Positions 18,914-26,346 of a stretch of DNA of 35,849 nt are shown here, one piece after another. Under the pieces are notes generated by a model, which saw only the letters and a program-made list of their open reading frames with translations, searched no databases and was not told the origin of the DNA. The first letter of the stretch is position 1. Every line of letters begins with the position of its first letter. Source of the stretch: an uncultured Aquimarina sp. (GTDB lineage: Bacteria; Bacteroidota; Bacteroidia; Flavobacteriales; Flavobacteriaceae); contig CALLUJ010000091.1 of assembly GCA_938011245.1 (NCBI GenBank), forward strand, positions 1 to 35,849, in the 5' to 3' direction. A program made the position numbers and the translations under genes.

Positions 18914-19932
18914 TATGATTTTAAAAGAGAGGTTTTATACATAAGCAATGTACTTATAAAAAAATCAATAGTTTTTGATAATGATTGATTACTTTTTCCA
19001 CCAGCAGCATTATTATGTCCGCCTCCTTCAAAATGATTTCTAGCATATTCGTTTACGGAAAAGTTTCCTTTAGAGCGGAATGAGATTTTGATAATTCCCT
19101 CTTGTTCATTTTCAATAAAAATAACAGCAAAAACAATTTTTTCTAAAGATAATCCAATATTGACGAAGCCTTCGGTATCTCCTTTTTTGTAATTGTTTTG
19201 ATTTAATTCTTTTTGAGACAGCGTAATATAAGCTGTTTTATATTCGGGTAGAATTTGTAAGTTTTTAAGAGCAACTCCTTTTAATTGAAGCTTGCTTAGA
19301 GTGTTGGTATCGTATATTTTTTGATGAATACTGGTGTTGTCTGCTCCAGATTCTATTAAATGCGCAATAACTTTATGTGTAGTACTGGTTGTAGATCGAT
19401 ACCTAAAAGACCCTGTATCTGTCATAATTCCAGTATATAAACAAGTGGCCATTTCGGGAGTAATTAAGTCTAAATGTTCCATCATTTCTATAAAATGGTA
19501 AACCATCTGGCATGTCGAACTCATGCTTGTATCACTATATTTGTAAGTAGCATAATTATCGGGTTGTTGATGATGATCTATCATAACAAAAGGAGCTTTT
19601 GCTTTTTTTAGAGAGTATTCTAAGTCTCCACAACGTGCTAGGTTATTGAAATCTAAAGTAAAGATTAAATTGGCTTGCTCTATTAATGAATTAGCTTTTT
19701 CTGTTTCTTTTTCAAAAATTACAACCTTATTAGCTAAGGGTAGCCATTTTAAAAAAGTAGGGAAATCGTTAGGAGCTATTATGGTAACTTTATGTTCTAG
19801 CTTAGTAAGGTAGTTTTGTAAGGCAATTGTAGATCCTATAGCATCTCCATCGGGATTTTTGTGAGGAATAATCACAATGTCTTTGGAGGTATTTAATAGT
19901 TTTTTTAGATCTTGTATTTCTTGTTCTTTCAT
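18913..19932 (-). CDS. nrnA: DHH-family phosphoesterase, NrnA-like oligoribonuclease
   Basis: A 339-residue cytosolic DHH/DHHA1 enzyme that degrades nano-RNA and in many bacteria dephosphorylates 3'-phosphoadenosine 5'-phosphate. Manganese ligands appear in IPHKNPDGDAIGS (22-34), the DHH motif VMIDHHQQP (117-124) and an intervening LDFNN. The DHHA1 substrate domain ends in the glycine-rich GGGHNNAAGG near residue 305. It is the first gene of a three-gene operon with gldI and the isomerase, and divergent from ndk across 108 bases. A degenerate -7 box (TATATTCG) lies 8 bases upstream of its start. Confidence 0.9.
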   Translation of the reverse strand: MKEQEIQDLKKLLNTSKDIVIIPHKNPDGDAIGSTIALQNYLTKLEHKVTIIAPNDFPTFLKWLPLANKVVIFEKETEKANSLIEQANLIFTLDFNNLARCGDLEYSLKKAKAPFVMIDHHQQPDNYATYKYSDTSMSSTCQMVYHFIEMMEHLDLITPEMATCLYTGIMTDTGSFRYRSTTSTTHKVIAHLIESGADNTSIHQKIYDTNTLSKLQLKGVALKNLQILPEYKTAYITLSQKELNQNNYKKGDTEGFVNIGLSLEKIVFAVIFIENEQEGIIKISFRSKGNFSVNEYARNHFEGGGHNNAAGGKSNQSLSKTIDFFISTLLMYKTSLLKS

Positions 19933-20015
19933 AACTGGTACGAATATACTTTAATTCTGTAAATGATTTAAATTAATAAGATGGTTTTGGAGACTTAGGT
20001 ATTATATATATTAAC

Positions 20016-20023
20016 TACATTTG
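20016..20023 (+). promoter_or_regulatory. -7 element of the ndk promoter
   Basis: TACATTTG matches TAnnTTTG exactly and lies 17 bases before the ndk ATG. A TTTG at 19986-19989 is 26 bases upstream, longer than the usual 19. Confidence 0.45.
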
Positions 20024-20040
20024 AGTAAATACAATTATAT

Positions 20041-20466
20041 ATGGCAACAAATAGAACCTTAACAATGATAAAACCTAATGCTGTTAGAGATGGATTGGTA
20101 GGATCTATACTGAATGAGATAACAAAAGCAGGGTTTAAAATTGTAGCCTTGAAAATGACTCAATTAACGGTGGATAATGCTAAACAATTTTATAGTGTTC
20201 ATAAGGATAGACCTTTTTTTGAAGATTTGTTTACTTTTATGAGCAGTGGTCCTATAGTGGCAGCTATTTTGGAAAAAGAGAATGCAGTAGAAGACTTTAG
20301 AGTGCTGTTAGGGAGTACGGATCCTAATGAAGCAAAGGAGGGCACCTTAAGAAAGCTTTTTGCGGAGTCTAAATCTAGAAATGCGGTACATGGTAGTGAT
20401 AGTAATGATAATGCTAGGATTGAATCGGGGTTTCATTTTTCTCGTAGAGAACAATTTTCTAGTTAA
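20041..20466 (+). CDS. ndk: Nucleoside diphosphate kinase
   Basis: Transfers the gamma phosphate of ATP to nucleoside diphosphates through a phosphohistidine. The 141 residues begin [15 protein letters not shown]. They contain K11, the phosphate-binding R/K residues of [10 protein letters not shown], and the active-site NAVHGSDS with H117. The full C-terminus HFSRREQF is present. It works alongside the nrd genes in dNTP supply but is a separate unit. It ends 6 bases from the stop of the convergent methyltransferase gene, with no terminator hairpin in between. Confidence 0.96.
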   Translation: MATNRTLTMIKPNAVRDGLVGSILNEITKAGFKIVALKMTQLTVDNAKQFYSVHKDRPFFEDLFTFMSSGPIVAAILEKENAVEDFRVLLGSTDPNEAKEGTLRKLFAESKSRNAVHGSDSNDNARIESGFHFSRREQFSS

Positions 20467-20472
20467 TTAACA

Positions 20473-21243
20473 TTATTTTTTATAACATATGGGGATAAGC
20501 TCTTTTGGGTAAAGGCGGTATTTGTCAATTTCTTTTGTGGTTAATTTTTTACAGTAATCATTAGCGTCAACAATAAACCCAATGCTTCTAAGTTTTTCAA
20601 AATAATCCATACCATATACTCTTACATGGTCGTACTGTCCAAATATTTTAGTACGTTCTTTAGGGTCGGTAATGGTGTTATCTTCAAAAGTTTTTTCTAA
20701 ACTGTAATCTTGAGGGATTTGTAATATTGCAGTTCCTCCGGGTTTAAGAACTCTGTAAAGTTCTTTCATTGCTTTTGTATCGTTTGGAATGTGTTCTAAA
20801 ACATGATTGCATAAAATAAAATCGAAACTATTATTTTTAAAAGGTAAATTACAAATATCAGCTTTAACGTCTGCTAAAGGAGAAAGTAGATCAGTAGTTA
20901 TATACTCTATATGTTTTAATTTTTTGAAACGTTTATAGAAAGCTTGCTCGGGAGCAAAATGTAGTAATTTTTGAGGTTTCGTAAATAAATTAGTATTGCT
21001 TTTTAAATATAACCAAAGTAGCCTATGGCGTTCTAATGAAAGAGTAGAGGGGGAGAGTACATTTGGTCTTTGAATAGCATACCCGTAAGGTAAAAAAGTG
21101 TAAAAACTTTTATTATCTATAGGGTCTGTATATTTGTTTCCTCTTAAGAAAAAACTTAAAAAAGGCCGGACATAATAACTCGCTTTAATAAGAAAAGGTC
21201 TTGGGAAAACCCCCAAGACACTTTTAAAAATACTTTTAATCAT
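20473..21243 (-). CDS. Class I SAM-dependent methyltransferase
   Basis: From the ATG at 21243 the protein has 256 residues. A basic, aromatic N-terminal region (1-60) may contact membrane. The Methyltransf_11-like domain follows: an atypical motif I LLHFAPEQ (93-100) in place of the usual glycine-rich loop, acidic motif II around TTDLL, then ADICNLPF (128-135), DFILCNHVLEHIPND (141-155) and LYRVLKPGG (162-170). The substrate is not evident. Its ATG overlaps the TGA of the HNH gene upstream (ATGA), so translation is coupled. An alternative TTG at 21261 is less likely. Confidence 0.8.
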   Translation of the reverse strand: MIKSIFKSVLGVFPRPFLIKASYYVRPFLSFFLRGNKYTDPIDNKSFYTFLPYGYAIQRPNVLSPSTLSLERHRLLWLYLKSNTNLFTKPQKLLHFAPEQAFYKRFKKLKHIEYITTDLLSPLADVKADICNLPFKNNSFDFILCNHVLEHIPNDTKAMKELYRVLKPGGTAILQIPQDYSLEKTFEDNTITDPKERTKIFGQYDHVRVYGMDYFEKLRSIGFIVDANDYCKKLTTKEIDKYRLYPKELIPICYKK

Positions 21244-21797
21244 ACTTTGAGATGTCCCCAATTTTCTCCAGATTTAATGCGGTATAATTGCATTTCTGAA
21301 ACTCCAAATTGTTTAGCAAGTACGCGAATTCTGGTTTTTCTGTTGGGATCTAATAGTTTCTTTTTTAAAATAAAAGCTTCCGCATCGGTTAATTTTTGAT
21401 ATGATCGCTTTTGATTTGTTTTTCTTTTGTGTTTTTCTTCTTTAATAGCAGGACTTTTGGCAACATGTTTTACCCATTCTTCTTTAGTAGCCCATAATAA
21501 ATTTTCTAAATCGTTATTTAAGATATTATGATCTTTATGAACAACAAAGGGTTTGTTTTCAGGGTTAGGAATAAAACAAATGGCTAAAGCACGATGTAAA
21601 ATTACCGTTGTTGTTTTTCCTTTAATACAATCGTTTTTTCCTAAATATGCTGTAAAGCCTAATTGACCATAACGATTTGTTTTTGTTAATTTTTTTAAAT
21701 TGCCCGATTTTAAATTACGAACTCTTCCTGCTGAGGATATTTCGTATTTTACATTTTCAGGCCACTCATCCTTTCGATAAATTTTCCAGATTTCCAT
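21240..21797 (-). CDS. NUMOD4 / HNH endonuclease with helix-turn-helix tail
   Basis: From the ATG at 21797 the 185 residues contain a NUMOD4 motif (MEIWKIY...YEISSAGRVRNLKSG, 1-32). An HNH_3-type nuclease core follows (LHRALAICFIPNPENKPFVVHKDHNILNNDLENLLWAT, 67-104), with H68, H87 and the asparagines of the beta-beta-alpha metal site. A helix-turn-helix segment (RVLAKQFGVSEMQLYRIKSGENW, 158-180) ends the protein. This is the architecture of free-standing homing-like endonucleases of phages and bacteria. It overlaps the 3' end of map by 32 bases and the methyltransferase start by 4 bases, so it is packed into a cellular operon. The HNH core appears intact. Whether it is mobile or domesticated is unknown. 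Confidence 0.82.
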   Translation of the reverse strand: MEIWKIYRKDEWPENVKYEISSAGRVRNLKSGNLKKLTKTNRYGQLGFTAYLGKNDCIKGKTTTVILHRALAICFIPNPENKPFVVHKDHNILNNDLENLLWATKEEWVKHVAKSPAIKEEKHKRKTNQKRSYQKLTDAEAFILKKKLLDPNRKTRIRVLAKQFGVSEMQLYRIKSGENWGHLKV

Positions 21798-22608
21798 TAA
21801 TAGTAGTTGTTTTAAAAGGCAATTCTTCATCGGTTTCAATCCCTAACACTTCATGTATATAATCAAAAGTGGATAAGATTTCGGGGGATCCGTTAATAAT
21901 TGCTATGTTATGCTCAAAATGAGCACTCGGTTTTCCATCGGCGGTCAAAATTGTCCACCCATCTTTAAGCTGTTTAATATTTTTTGTACCCATGTTTATC
22001 ATAGGCTCAATGGCAACGACCATGCCTTCTGTAAATTTTTTACCTCTTCCTCTACGTCCATAGTTTGGCATTTCAGGTTCTTCATGCATTACTTTTCCTA
22101 GGCCATGTCCTACTAATTCACGTACTACGCCATATCCAGCGTCTTCTGTGAATTTTTGAATGGCATAGCCAACATCTCCCACCCGATTATTAGCTTTAAA
22201 TTGTGCTATACCAATATAAAGAGAGGTTCTAGTTACTTCTAATAAACGTTGTATTTCTTTAGAAGTTTCACCAACAGCAAAAGTATATGCATGGTCTCCA
22301 TAAAAACCATTTTTTAAAGCACCACAATCAATAGAAATAATATCTCCCTCTTGTAATGGGTTACCATTAGGAATACCATGTACTACTTGATAATTAGGGC
22401 TCATACACAACGTATTAGGAAAGTCATACAATCCTAAAAAACCAGGTATAGCACCGTGATCTCTTATGAATGTTTCTGCCAACGAATCTAAATATAATGT
22501 ATTAACTCCTGGTTTTATTTCGGAAGCTAACATTCCTAATGTTTTAGAAACAATTAAGGCACTTTCTCGAATTAATTCTATTTCTTCTCTAGTTTTTATA
22601 TGTATCAT
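21766..22608 (-). CDS. map: Methionine aminopeptidase, type I
   Basis: Removes the initiator methionine from new proteins. From the ATG at 22608 (MIHIKTREEIELIRES) it has 280 residues. Metal ligands are D94 (SIDCGA), D105 (GDHAYTF), H168 (GHGLG), E201 (AIEPM) and the glutamate of HFEHNIAI; H77 (VVHGIP) positions substrate. The C-terminus extends past the usual end of the pita-bread fold by about 25 residues. Its last 11 residues are encoded where the HNH gene starts in another frame, so the tail may be altered. It is the first gene of the map-HNH-methyltransferase unit. Confidence 0.95.
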   Translation of the reverse strand: MIHIKTREEIELIRESALIVSKTLGMLASEIKPGVNTLYLDSLAETFIRDHGAIPGFLGLYDFPNTLCMSPNYQVVHGIPNGNPLQEGDIISIDCGALKNGFYGDHAYTFAVGETSKEIQRLLEVTRTSLYIGIAQFKANNRVGDVGYAIQKFTEDAGYGVVRELVGHGLGKVMHEEPEMPNYGRRGRGKKFTEGMVVAIEPMINMGTKNIKQLKDGWTILTADGKPSAHFEHNIAIINGSPEILSTFDYIHEVLGIETDEELPFKTTTINGNLENLSKG

Positions 22609-22843
22609 AAAATAATAATAGTAATTAATACAAAAAATAAAATATCTAATATACTTATAATTAGAAGTTTGTAGGTTATTTTTTGTGAGTTTCAATACAT
22701 ACTTACCAAATGGTTAGTCTCAAATATACTAATACTTCACATAATATAGTATTAAGAAATCAATTTTTACTTTATTATAAATAAAATTGTTGCTTTTTAA
22801 TTATAATATGTTGTGGTTTTGTTGTATTTCTAATTTAATGTAG

Positions 22844-22884
22844 GCATACGTTTATATTGAGTAAAGGACAATATAAACGTATGC
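22844..22884. repeat. Perfect 16-bp inverted repeat
   Basis: GCATACGTTTATATTG and its exact complement surround AGTAAAGGA. There is no T tract beside it on either strand, so a simple terminator is unlikely. Confidence 0.8.
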
Positions 22885-22914
22885 GAGGACATGCAAGTAT
22901 ATATTTGTGTTATA

Positions 22915-22963
22915 CTTTTTTTAATTGTTAAAACAAACAATATATTTTAACAATTAAAAAAAG
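22915..22963. repeat. Perfect 19-bp inverted repeat
   Basis: CTTTTTTTAATTGTTAAAA and its exact complement flank an 11-base loop. The arms carry the T and A runs of a bidirectional terminator, but the stem has almost no GC pairs. It may end gpmI transcripts 71 bases past the stop. Confidence 0.7.
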
Positions 22964-23033
22964 TTAAATGTACTGTTTGTGTTATAAATTAAATTGTACC
23001 ATATACTATAATGGCTACAATATTATATAGGTT

Positions 23034-24548
23034 TTAGACCAAAGGAAAACGAGTCATAGCTTTTGGTTGATTAACTCCTACTAATTTTAAGATGGTTGGT
23101 GCAATATCACCAAGTACTCCGTCTTTAATTTCTTTTAATTCATTGTCTACTAATATAACAGGAACAGGGTTAGTAGTATGTGCAGTGTGGGGACTTCCAT
23201 CTGGGTTAATCATAGTTTCACAATTTCCATGATCTGCTATTAGAATAGTGGTGTATCCATTGTCTAAACCTGTTTCAATAACGTTTTTCGCACATTTATC
23301 TACAGCTTCACATGCCTTTATAGCAGCTTCCATAATTCCAGTATGGCCAACCATATCTCCATTAGCAAAATTTAAACACACAAAATCGGCTTCTTGCTTC
23401 TTTAAATCTTCAGTAAGAGCTTCGGTTAATTCGTAAGCACTCATTTCGGGCTTTAAATCATAAGTGGCTACTTTAGGCGAATTTTTTAAAATTCTACTTT
23501 CTCCTTCAAAAGGAGTTTCTTGCCCTCCAGAGAAAAAGAAAGTAACATGTGGATATTTTTCTGTTTCAGCAATTCTAATCTGTTTTTTTCCTGCTTTAAA
23601 TAAGACTTCTCCTAAGGTCTCAGTTATATTATCCTTATTAAAAATAACAGAAATACCTTTAAAACTATCATCATAATTAGTCATGGTAACGTAATGTAGA
23701 TTAAGCTTTTTTGTGTTTTGTTCTGGGAAATCGTTTTGAGAAAGCATATTTGTTAGTTCTCTTCCTCGATCTGTTCGAAAATTAAAAAAGATAACAACAT
23801 CTCCTTCTTCTATTTTTGCGTTTGGAGTGCCGTTTTCGGTAACAACTAAAGGTTTTATAAATTCATCTGTAATGTCGTTACTATAATTTTTGTTTAATGA
23901 AGCAATAACGTCTTCTGTTTGTTCTCCAACATTATTAACGATAACATCGTAAGCTAACTTTACGCGCTCCCAACGATTATCCCTATCCATAGCATAGTAA
24001 CGTCCAGTAACGGTAGCTAGCTTTCCTGTTGTACTATCCATATGGTTTTGAAGATTTTCTATATGTGCTATTCCTGATTTAGGATCGACATCTCTACCAT
24101 CTGTAAATGCATGTACAAAAATATTTTTTAAACCTTTGGTGTTTGCAGCAGTTAGTAAGCCTTTTAGGTGGTTAATATGTGAATGAACTCCACCATCACT
24201 AACTAGGCCTAATAAATGGACTTTTTTGTTATTTTTTTTTGCGAAATCAAAAGTATCGCTTAATACTTTTTCGTCTTGTAAAGTGTTATTTTCTATGGCT
24301 AAATTTATGCGAGTTAATTCTTGATATACAATACGACCAGCACCAAGATTCATGTGGCCTACCTCACTATTTCCCATTTGACCTTCGGGTAGCCCAACAT
24401 TAAGTCCATCTGTTCTTAAAAAAGCATTAGGGTATTTTGTATATAAGGAATCGATATATGGAGTGTTTGCATGATCTATAGCCGATACTTTAGGATCGGG
24501 AGAAGTACCCCATCCATCTAGAATCATAAGAATAACTTTTTTGTTCAT
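23034..24548 (-). CDS. gpmI: 2,3-bisphosphoglycerate-independent phosphoglycerate mutase
   Basis: Interconverts 3- and 2-phosphoglycerate in glycolysis using two manganese ions and a phosphoserine. From the ATG at 24548 (MNKKVILMILDGWG) it has 504 residues, the family norm. D11 starts the metal site and S61 in MGNSEVGHMNLGAGR is the phosphorylated nucleophile. DGGVHSH and DGRD segments form the insert domain, and ADHGNCE and PHTAHTTNPVP complete the metal sites. It is a single-gene unit, apart from the pfkA-gapA cluster. Confidence 0.96.
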   Translation of the reverse strand: MNKKVILMILDGWGTSPDPKVSAIDHANTPYIDSLYTKYPNAFLRTDGLNVGLPEGQMGNSEVGHMNLGAGRIVYQELTRINLAIENNTLQDEKVLSDTFDFAKKNNKKVHLLGLVSDGGVHSHINHLKGLLTAANTKGLKNIFVHAFTDGRDVDPKSGIAHIENLQNHMDSTTGKLATVTGRYYAMDRDNRWERVKLAYDVIVNNVGEQTEDVIASLNKNYSNDITDEFIKPLVVTENGTPNAKIEEGDVVIFFNFRTDRGRELTNMLSQNDFPEQNTKKLNLHYVTMTNYDDSFKGISVIFNKDNITETLGEVLFKAGKKQIRIAETEKYPHVTFFFSGGQETPFEGESRILKNSPKVATYDLKPEMSAYELTEALTEDLKKQEADFVCLNFANGDMVGHTGIMEAAIKACEAVDKCAKNVIETGLDNGYTTILIADHGNCETMINPDGSPHTAHTTNPVPVILVDNELKEIKDGVLGDIAPTILKLVGVNQPKAMTRFPLV

Positions 24549-24575
24549 TGTATTAATTTTTGATTTTGTAAATAT

Positions 24576-24610
24576 ACTATAAAAGCCCACAATTTGTGAG
24601 CTTTTATAGT
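24576..24610 (-). terminator. Hairpin between pyrE and gpmI
   Basis: ACTATAAAAGC at 24576-24586 pairs exactly with 24600-24610, extended by a CACA/TGTG pair after one mismatch. It lies 179 bases past the pyrE stop and 28 bases before the gpmI start. It may terminate pyrE transcripts or sit in the gpmI leader. Confidence 0.5.
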
Positions 24611-24788
24611 AAAGGAGTTAATTTTGATTAATATTAATAAGAAGTTAATAAAGAATATTTATTTATTCGTATTTAAAAATATAATTTAATGCTTATACAA
24701 TAAGGTTTTTTGACTATTAAAGCTTTACCATAAATAGTCTCTAGAAAATAAATAACAGTTTTGTATTCTTATTTTTAATAGATATAAT

Positions 24789-25430
24789 TTATTTTCCCCA
24801 TTCGGAAGGATTAGTTCTCCAGTTTTGTAATGTTTTTGTTTGAATGGTTGTAATATATTCTTTTTCTTTAGCTAGCTCTACTAAATTTTCATAATCACTA
24901 AGTGTATTCAAAGAAATGTTTGCTTTTTTAAAATTGTCATCGGCTACATGAAACCCGTAGCTAAAAATAGCAACCATGCCTAATAAATCAGCATCGACTT
25001 TTTTTAAAGCTTCAACGGCTAATAAGCTACTTTTTCCTGTACTTATTAAGTCCTCAATAACTACGACCTTTTTTCCTTTAGGGACAATGCCTTCTATTTG
25101 GTTTTGTCTTCCGTGTTTTTTTGCTTCTGGGCGAATATAAATAAATGGTAAATTAAGAGCATTAGCTACTAACATGCCAATTCCAATAGCTCCAGTGGCT
25201 ACTCCTGCAATAACTTCAACATTTTCATATTTCTTCTTTATTAATAAAGCGAATTTTTGGGTAATTGAATTTCTAACTTCGGGGAAAGATAAACAAATAC
25301 GATTGTCGCAATAAATAGGCGATTTCCAACCAGAAGCCCATGTAAAAGGAGTTTGTGGTTGTAGTTTTATTGCGTTAATTTGCAATAATTGTAGCGCTGT
25401 TTCTTTAGCAGTTTTTATATCAAAAATCAT
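24789..25430 (-). CDS. pyrE: Orotate phosphoribosyltransferase
   Basis: Joins orotate to PRPP to give orotidine 5'-phosphate in pyrimidine synthesis. The start is the ATG at 25430 (MIFDIKTAKETALQLLQ), giving 213 residues. It shows FTWASGWKSPIYCDNR (29-44), the catalytic-loop KKHGRQNQIEG (104-114) and the PRPP motif VVVIEDLISTGKSS (122-135). A longer reading from 25490 would overlap the divergent NUDIX gene and adds no conserved sequence. Its start codon is 8 bases from that of the NUDIX gene, so its promoter lies inside that coding region. Confidence 0.95.
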   Translation of the reverse strand: MIFDIKTAKETALQLLQINAIKLQPQTPFTWASGWKSPIYCDNRICLSFPEVRNSITQKFALLIKKKYENVEVIAGVATGAIGIGMLVANALNLPFIYIRPEAKKHGRQNQIEGIVPKGKKVVVIEDLISTGKSSLLAVEALKKVDADLLGMVAIFSYGFHVADDNFKKANISLNTLSDYENLVELAKEKEYITTIQTKTLQNWRTNPSEWGK

Positions 25431-25435
25431 AAACG

Positions 25436-25443
25436 CAAATGTA
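25436..25443 (-). promoter_or_regulatory. -7 element directly before pyrE
   Basis: TACATTTG on the minus strand matches TAnnTTTG exactly and ends 5 bases before the pyrE ATG. It overlaps the first codons of the NUDIX gene. Use of this box would give a leaderless or nearly leaderless pyrE mRNA. Confidence 0.4.
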
Positions 25444-26035
25444 TAAAGTTTTTGTAAATAATGCACCGATACATCTATCAACGCAATCATTTATTTCCGA
25501 TAATTATATTTCAATTCCTATTCGTAAAGCTAATTTAAAAGATATAATAAGTCAATTACAGGTAAATCCGTCTCTTAAGTTTCATTTATTCCATAAAAAA
25601 GAAAAAAAGTTACTTAAAGTGCTTCATAGAAAACTACCAGTTGTGGTAGCTGGTGGAGGTAAAGTATATAGTCAAGAAAATAAAGTGCTATTTATTTATA
25701 GGAATGGGCATTGGGACCTGCCAAAAGGAAAAGCAGAAAAAGGTGAAAATATAGAAACTACTGCTATTAGAGAGGTAGAGGAAGAAACAGGAGTAACTGG
25801 GTTAGAAATTACAAGATTTTTAATGAAAACATATCATGTATATAAAAGTCATGGTAAATATAAACTAAAGCTAACTTATTGGTTCGAAATGAAAACTGAG
25901 GCTAAAGATAATTTGAAGCCTCAGCAAGAAGAAGGGATAACAAAAGTGAAGTGGAAAAAACCTAAAAATATTAAAAAAACATTAAATAATACCTATGGGA
26001 CTATTACACAGCTTTTTGGTATGGAATACTTATAA
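25439..26035 (+). CDS. NUDIX hydrolase
   Basis: A 198-residue protein with a classical NUDIX box at 97-119 (GKAEKGENIETTAIREVEEETGV), preceded by GHWDLPKG. The first 65 residues form a separate N-terminal segment with alternating basic and hydrophobic residues. The substrate cannot be read from sequence; candidates are nucleoside diphosphate derivatives or diadenosine polyphosphates. It is divergent from pyrE with start codons 8 bases apart. A fold-back ending in TTTTT at 26117-26158 may terminate it. Confidence 0.85.
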   Translation: MYKVFVNNAPIHLSTQSFISDNYISIPIRKANLKDIISQLQVNPSLKFHLFHKKEKKLLKVLHRKLPVVVAGGGKVYSQENKVLFIYRNGHWDLPKGKAEKGENIETTAIREVEEETGVTGLEITRFLMKTYHVYKSHGKYKLKLTYWFEMKTEAKDNLKPQQEEGITKVKWKKPKNIKKTLNNTYGTITQLFGMEYL

Positions 26036-26069
26036 AATAGTAATTAGGGGCTTGTTCTTTAGGGGGGTG

Positions 26070-26252
26070 CAAGGCAAACTCACACTTTGTTTTACAAAGT
26101 AAATTTGAGTAAAAATTAGATTTAAATCACACAAAATTTCAAATTTGAATCTATTTTTAAGTATTAATTAGCTTGAATCAATTCTATGTAAACCAAAATA
26201 ACAAGAATTTATCATTAAAAGCCCTCAAAAATAAAAGTATGAGTTTGCCTTG
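26070..26252. mobile_element. MITE-like element (183 bp) with 24-bp terminal inverted repeats
   Basis: CAAGGCAAACTCA at 26070-26082 is perfectly inverted at 26240-26252, and the match extends to 22 of 24 bases. The element is flanked by an imperfect direct repeat, TAGGGGGGTG (26060-26069) and TAGGGATGTG (26253-26262), 8 of 10 identical, like an aged target duplication. Inside, TAGATTTAAAT (26117-26127) pairs with ATTTGAATCTA (26143-26153). It has no coding capacity. It sits between the NUDIX gene and the SulP promoter. A regulatory fold-back is the alternative. Confidence 0.6.
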
Positions 26253-26270
26253 TAGGGATGTGATGATAGA

Positions 26271-26301
26271 TTTATAAAGTCCGTCTAAATGCGTATTTTT
26301 G
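26271..26301 (+). promoter_or_regulatory. Promoter of the SulP transporter
   Basis: TATTTTTG at 26294-26301 matches TAnnTTTG exactly. TTTA at 26271-26274, 19 bases upstream, is one base off the -33 TTTG. AAATGC (26287-26292) and GCATTT (26301-26306) form an inverted repeat around the -7 box and could be an operator. Confidence 0.45.
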
Positions 26302-26346
26302 CATTTTTGTAAAAATAAGACTCCGTAATCTAAAAAAACTTTTGTA

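Larger units (their letters stand above)
22609..23033. other. 425-bp gap between gpmI and map with two long perfect inverted repeats
   Basis: No gene is visible. The first palindrome has a 16-bp arm GCATACGTTTATATTG (22844-22859), a 9-base loop and its exact complement (22869-22884). The second has a 19-bp arm (22915-22933), an 11-base loop and its exact complement (22945-22963). TTTGTGTTATA is repeated directly at 22904-22914 and 22976-22986, flanking the second palindrome. The region lies downstream of gpmI, so one fold-back may act as its terminator. Confidence 0.6.

Noticed and set aside
20467..20472. A terminator between ndk and the convergent methyltransferase gene
   Set aside because: Only 6 bases separate the stop codons and no hairpin is present; the TTAATTAA there is too short to count.
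24576..24610. Possible riboswitch in the gpmI leader
   Set aside because: Only a single hairpin is present, with no conserved aptamer-like core; a terminator or simple leader hairpin explains it.
26070..26252. Attachment site of an integrated element at the SulP gene
   Set aside because: No integrase or tRNA lies nearby, and the inverted terminal repeats fit a MITE better than att direct repeats.
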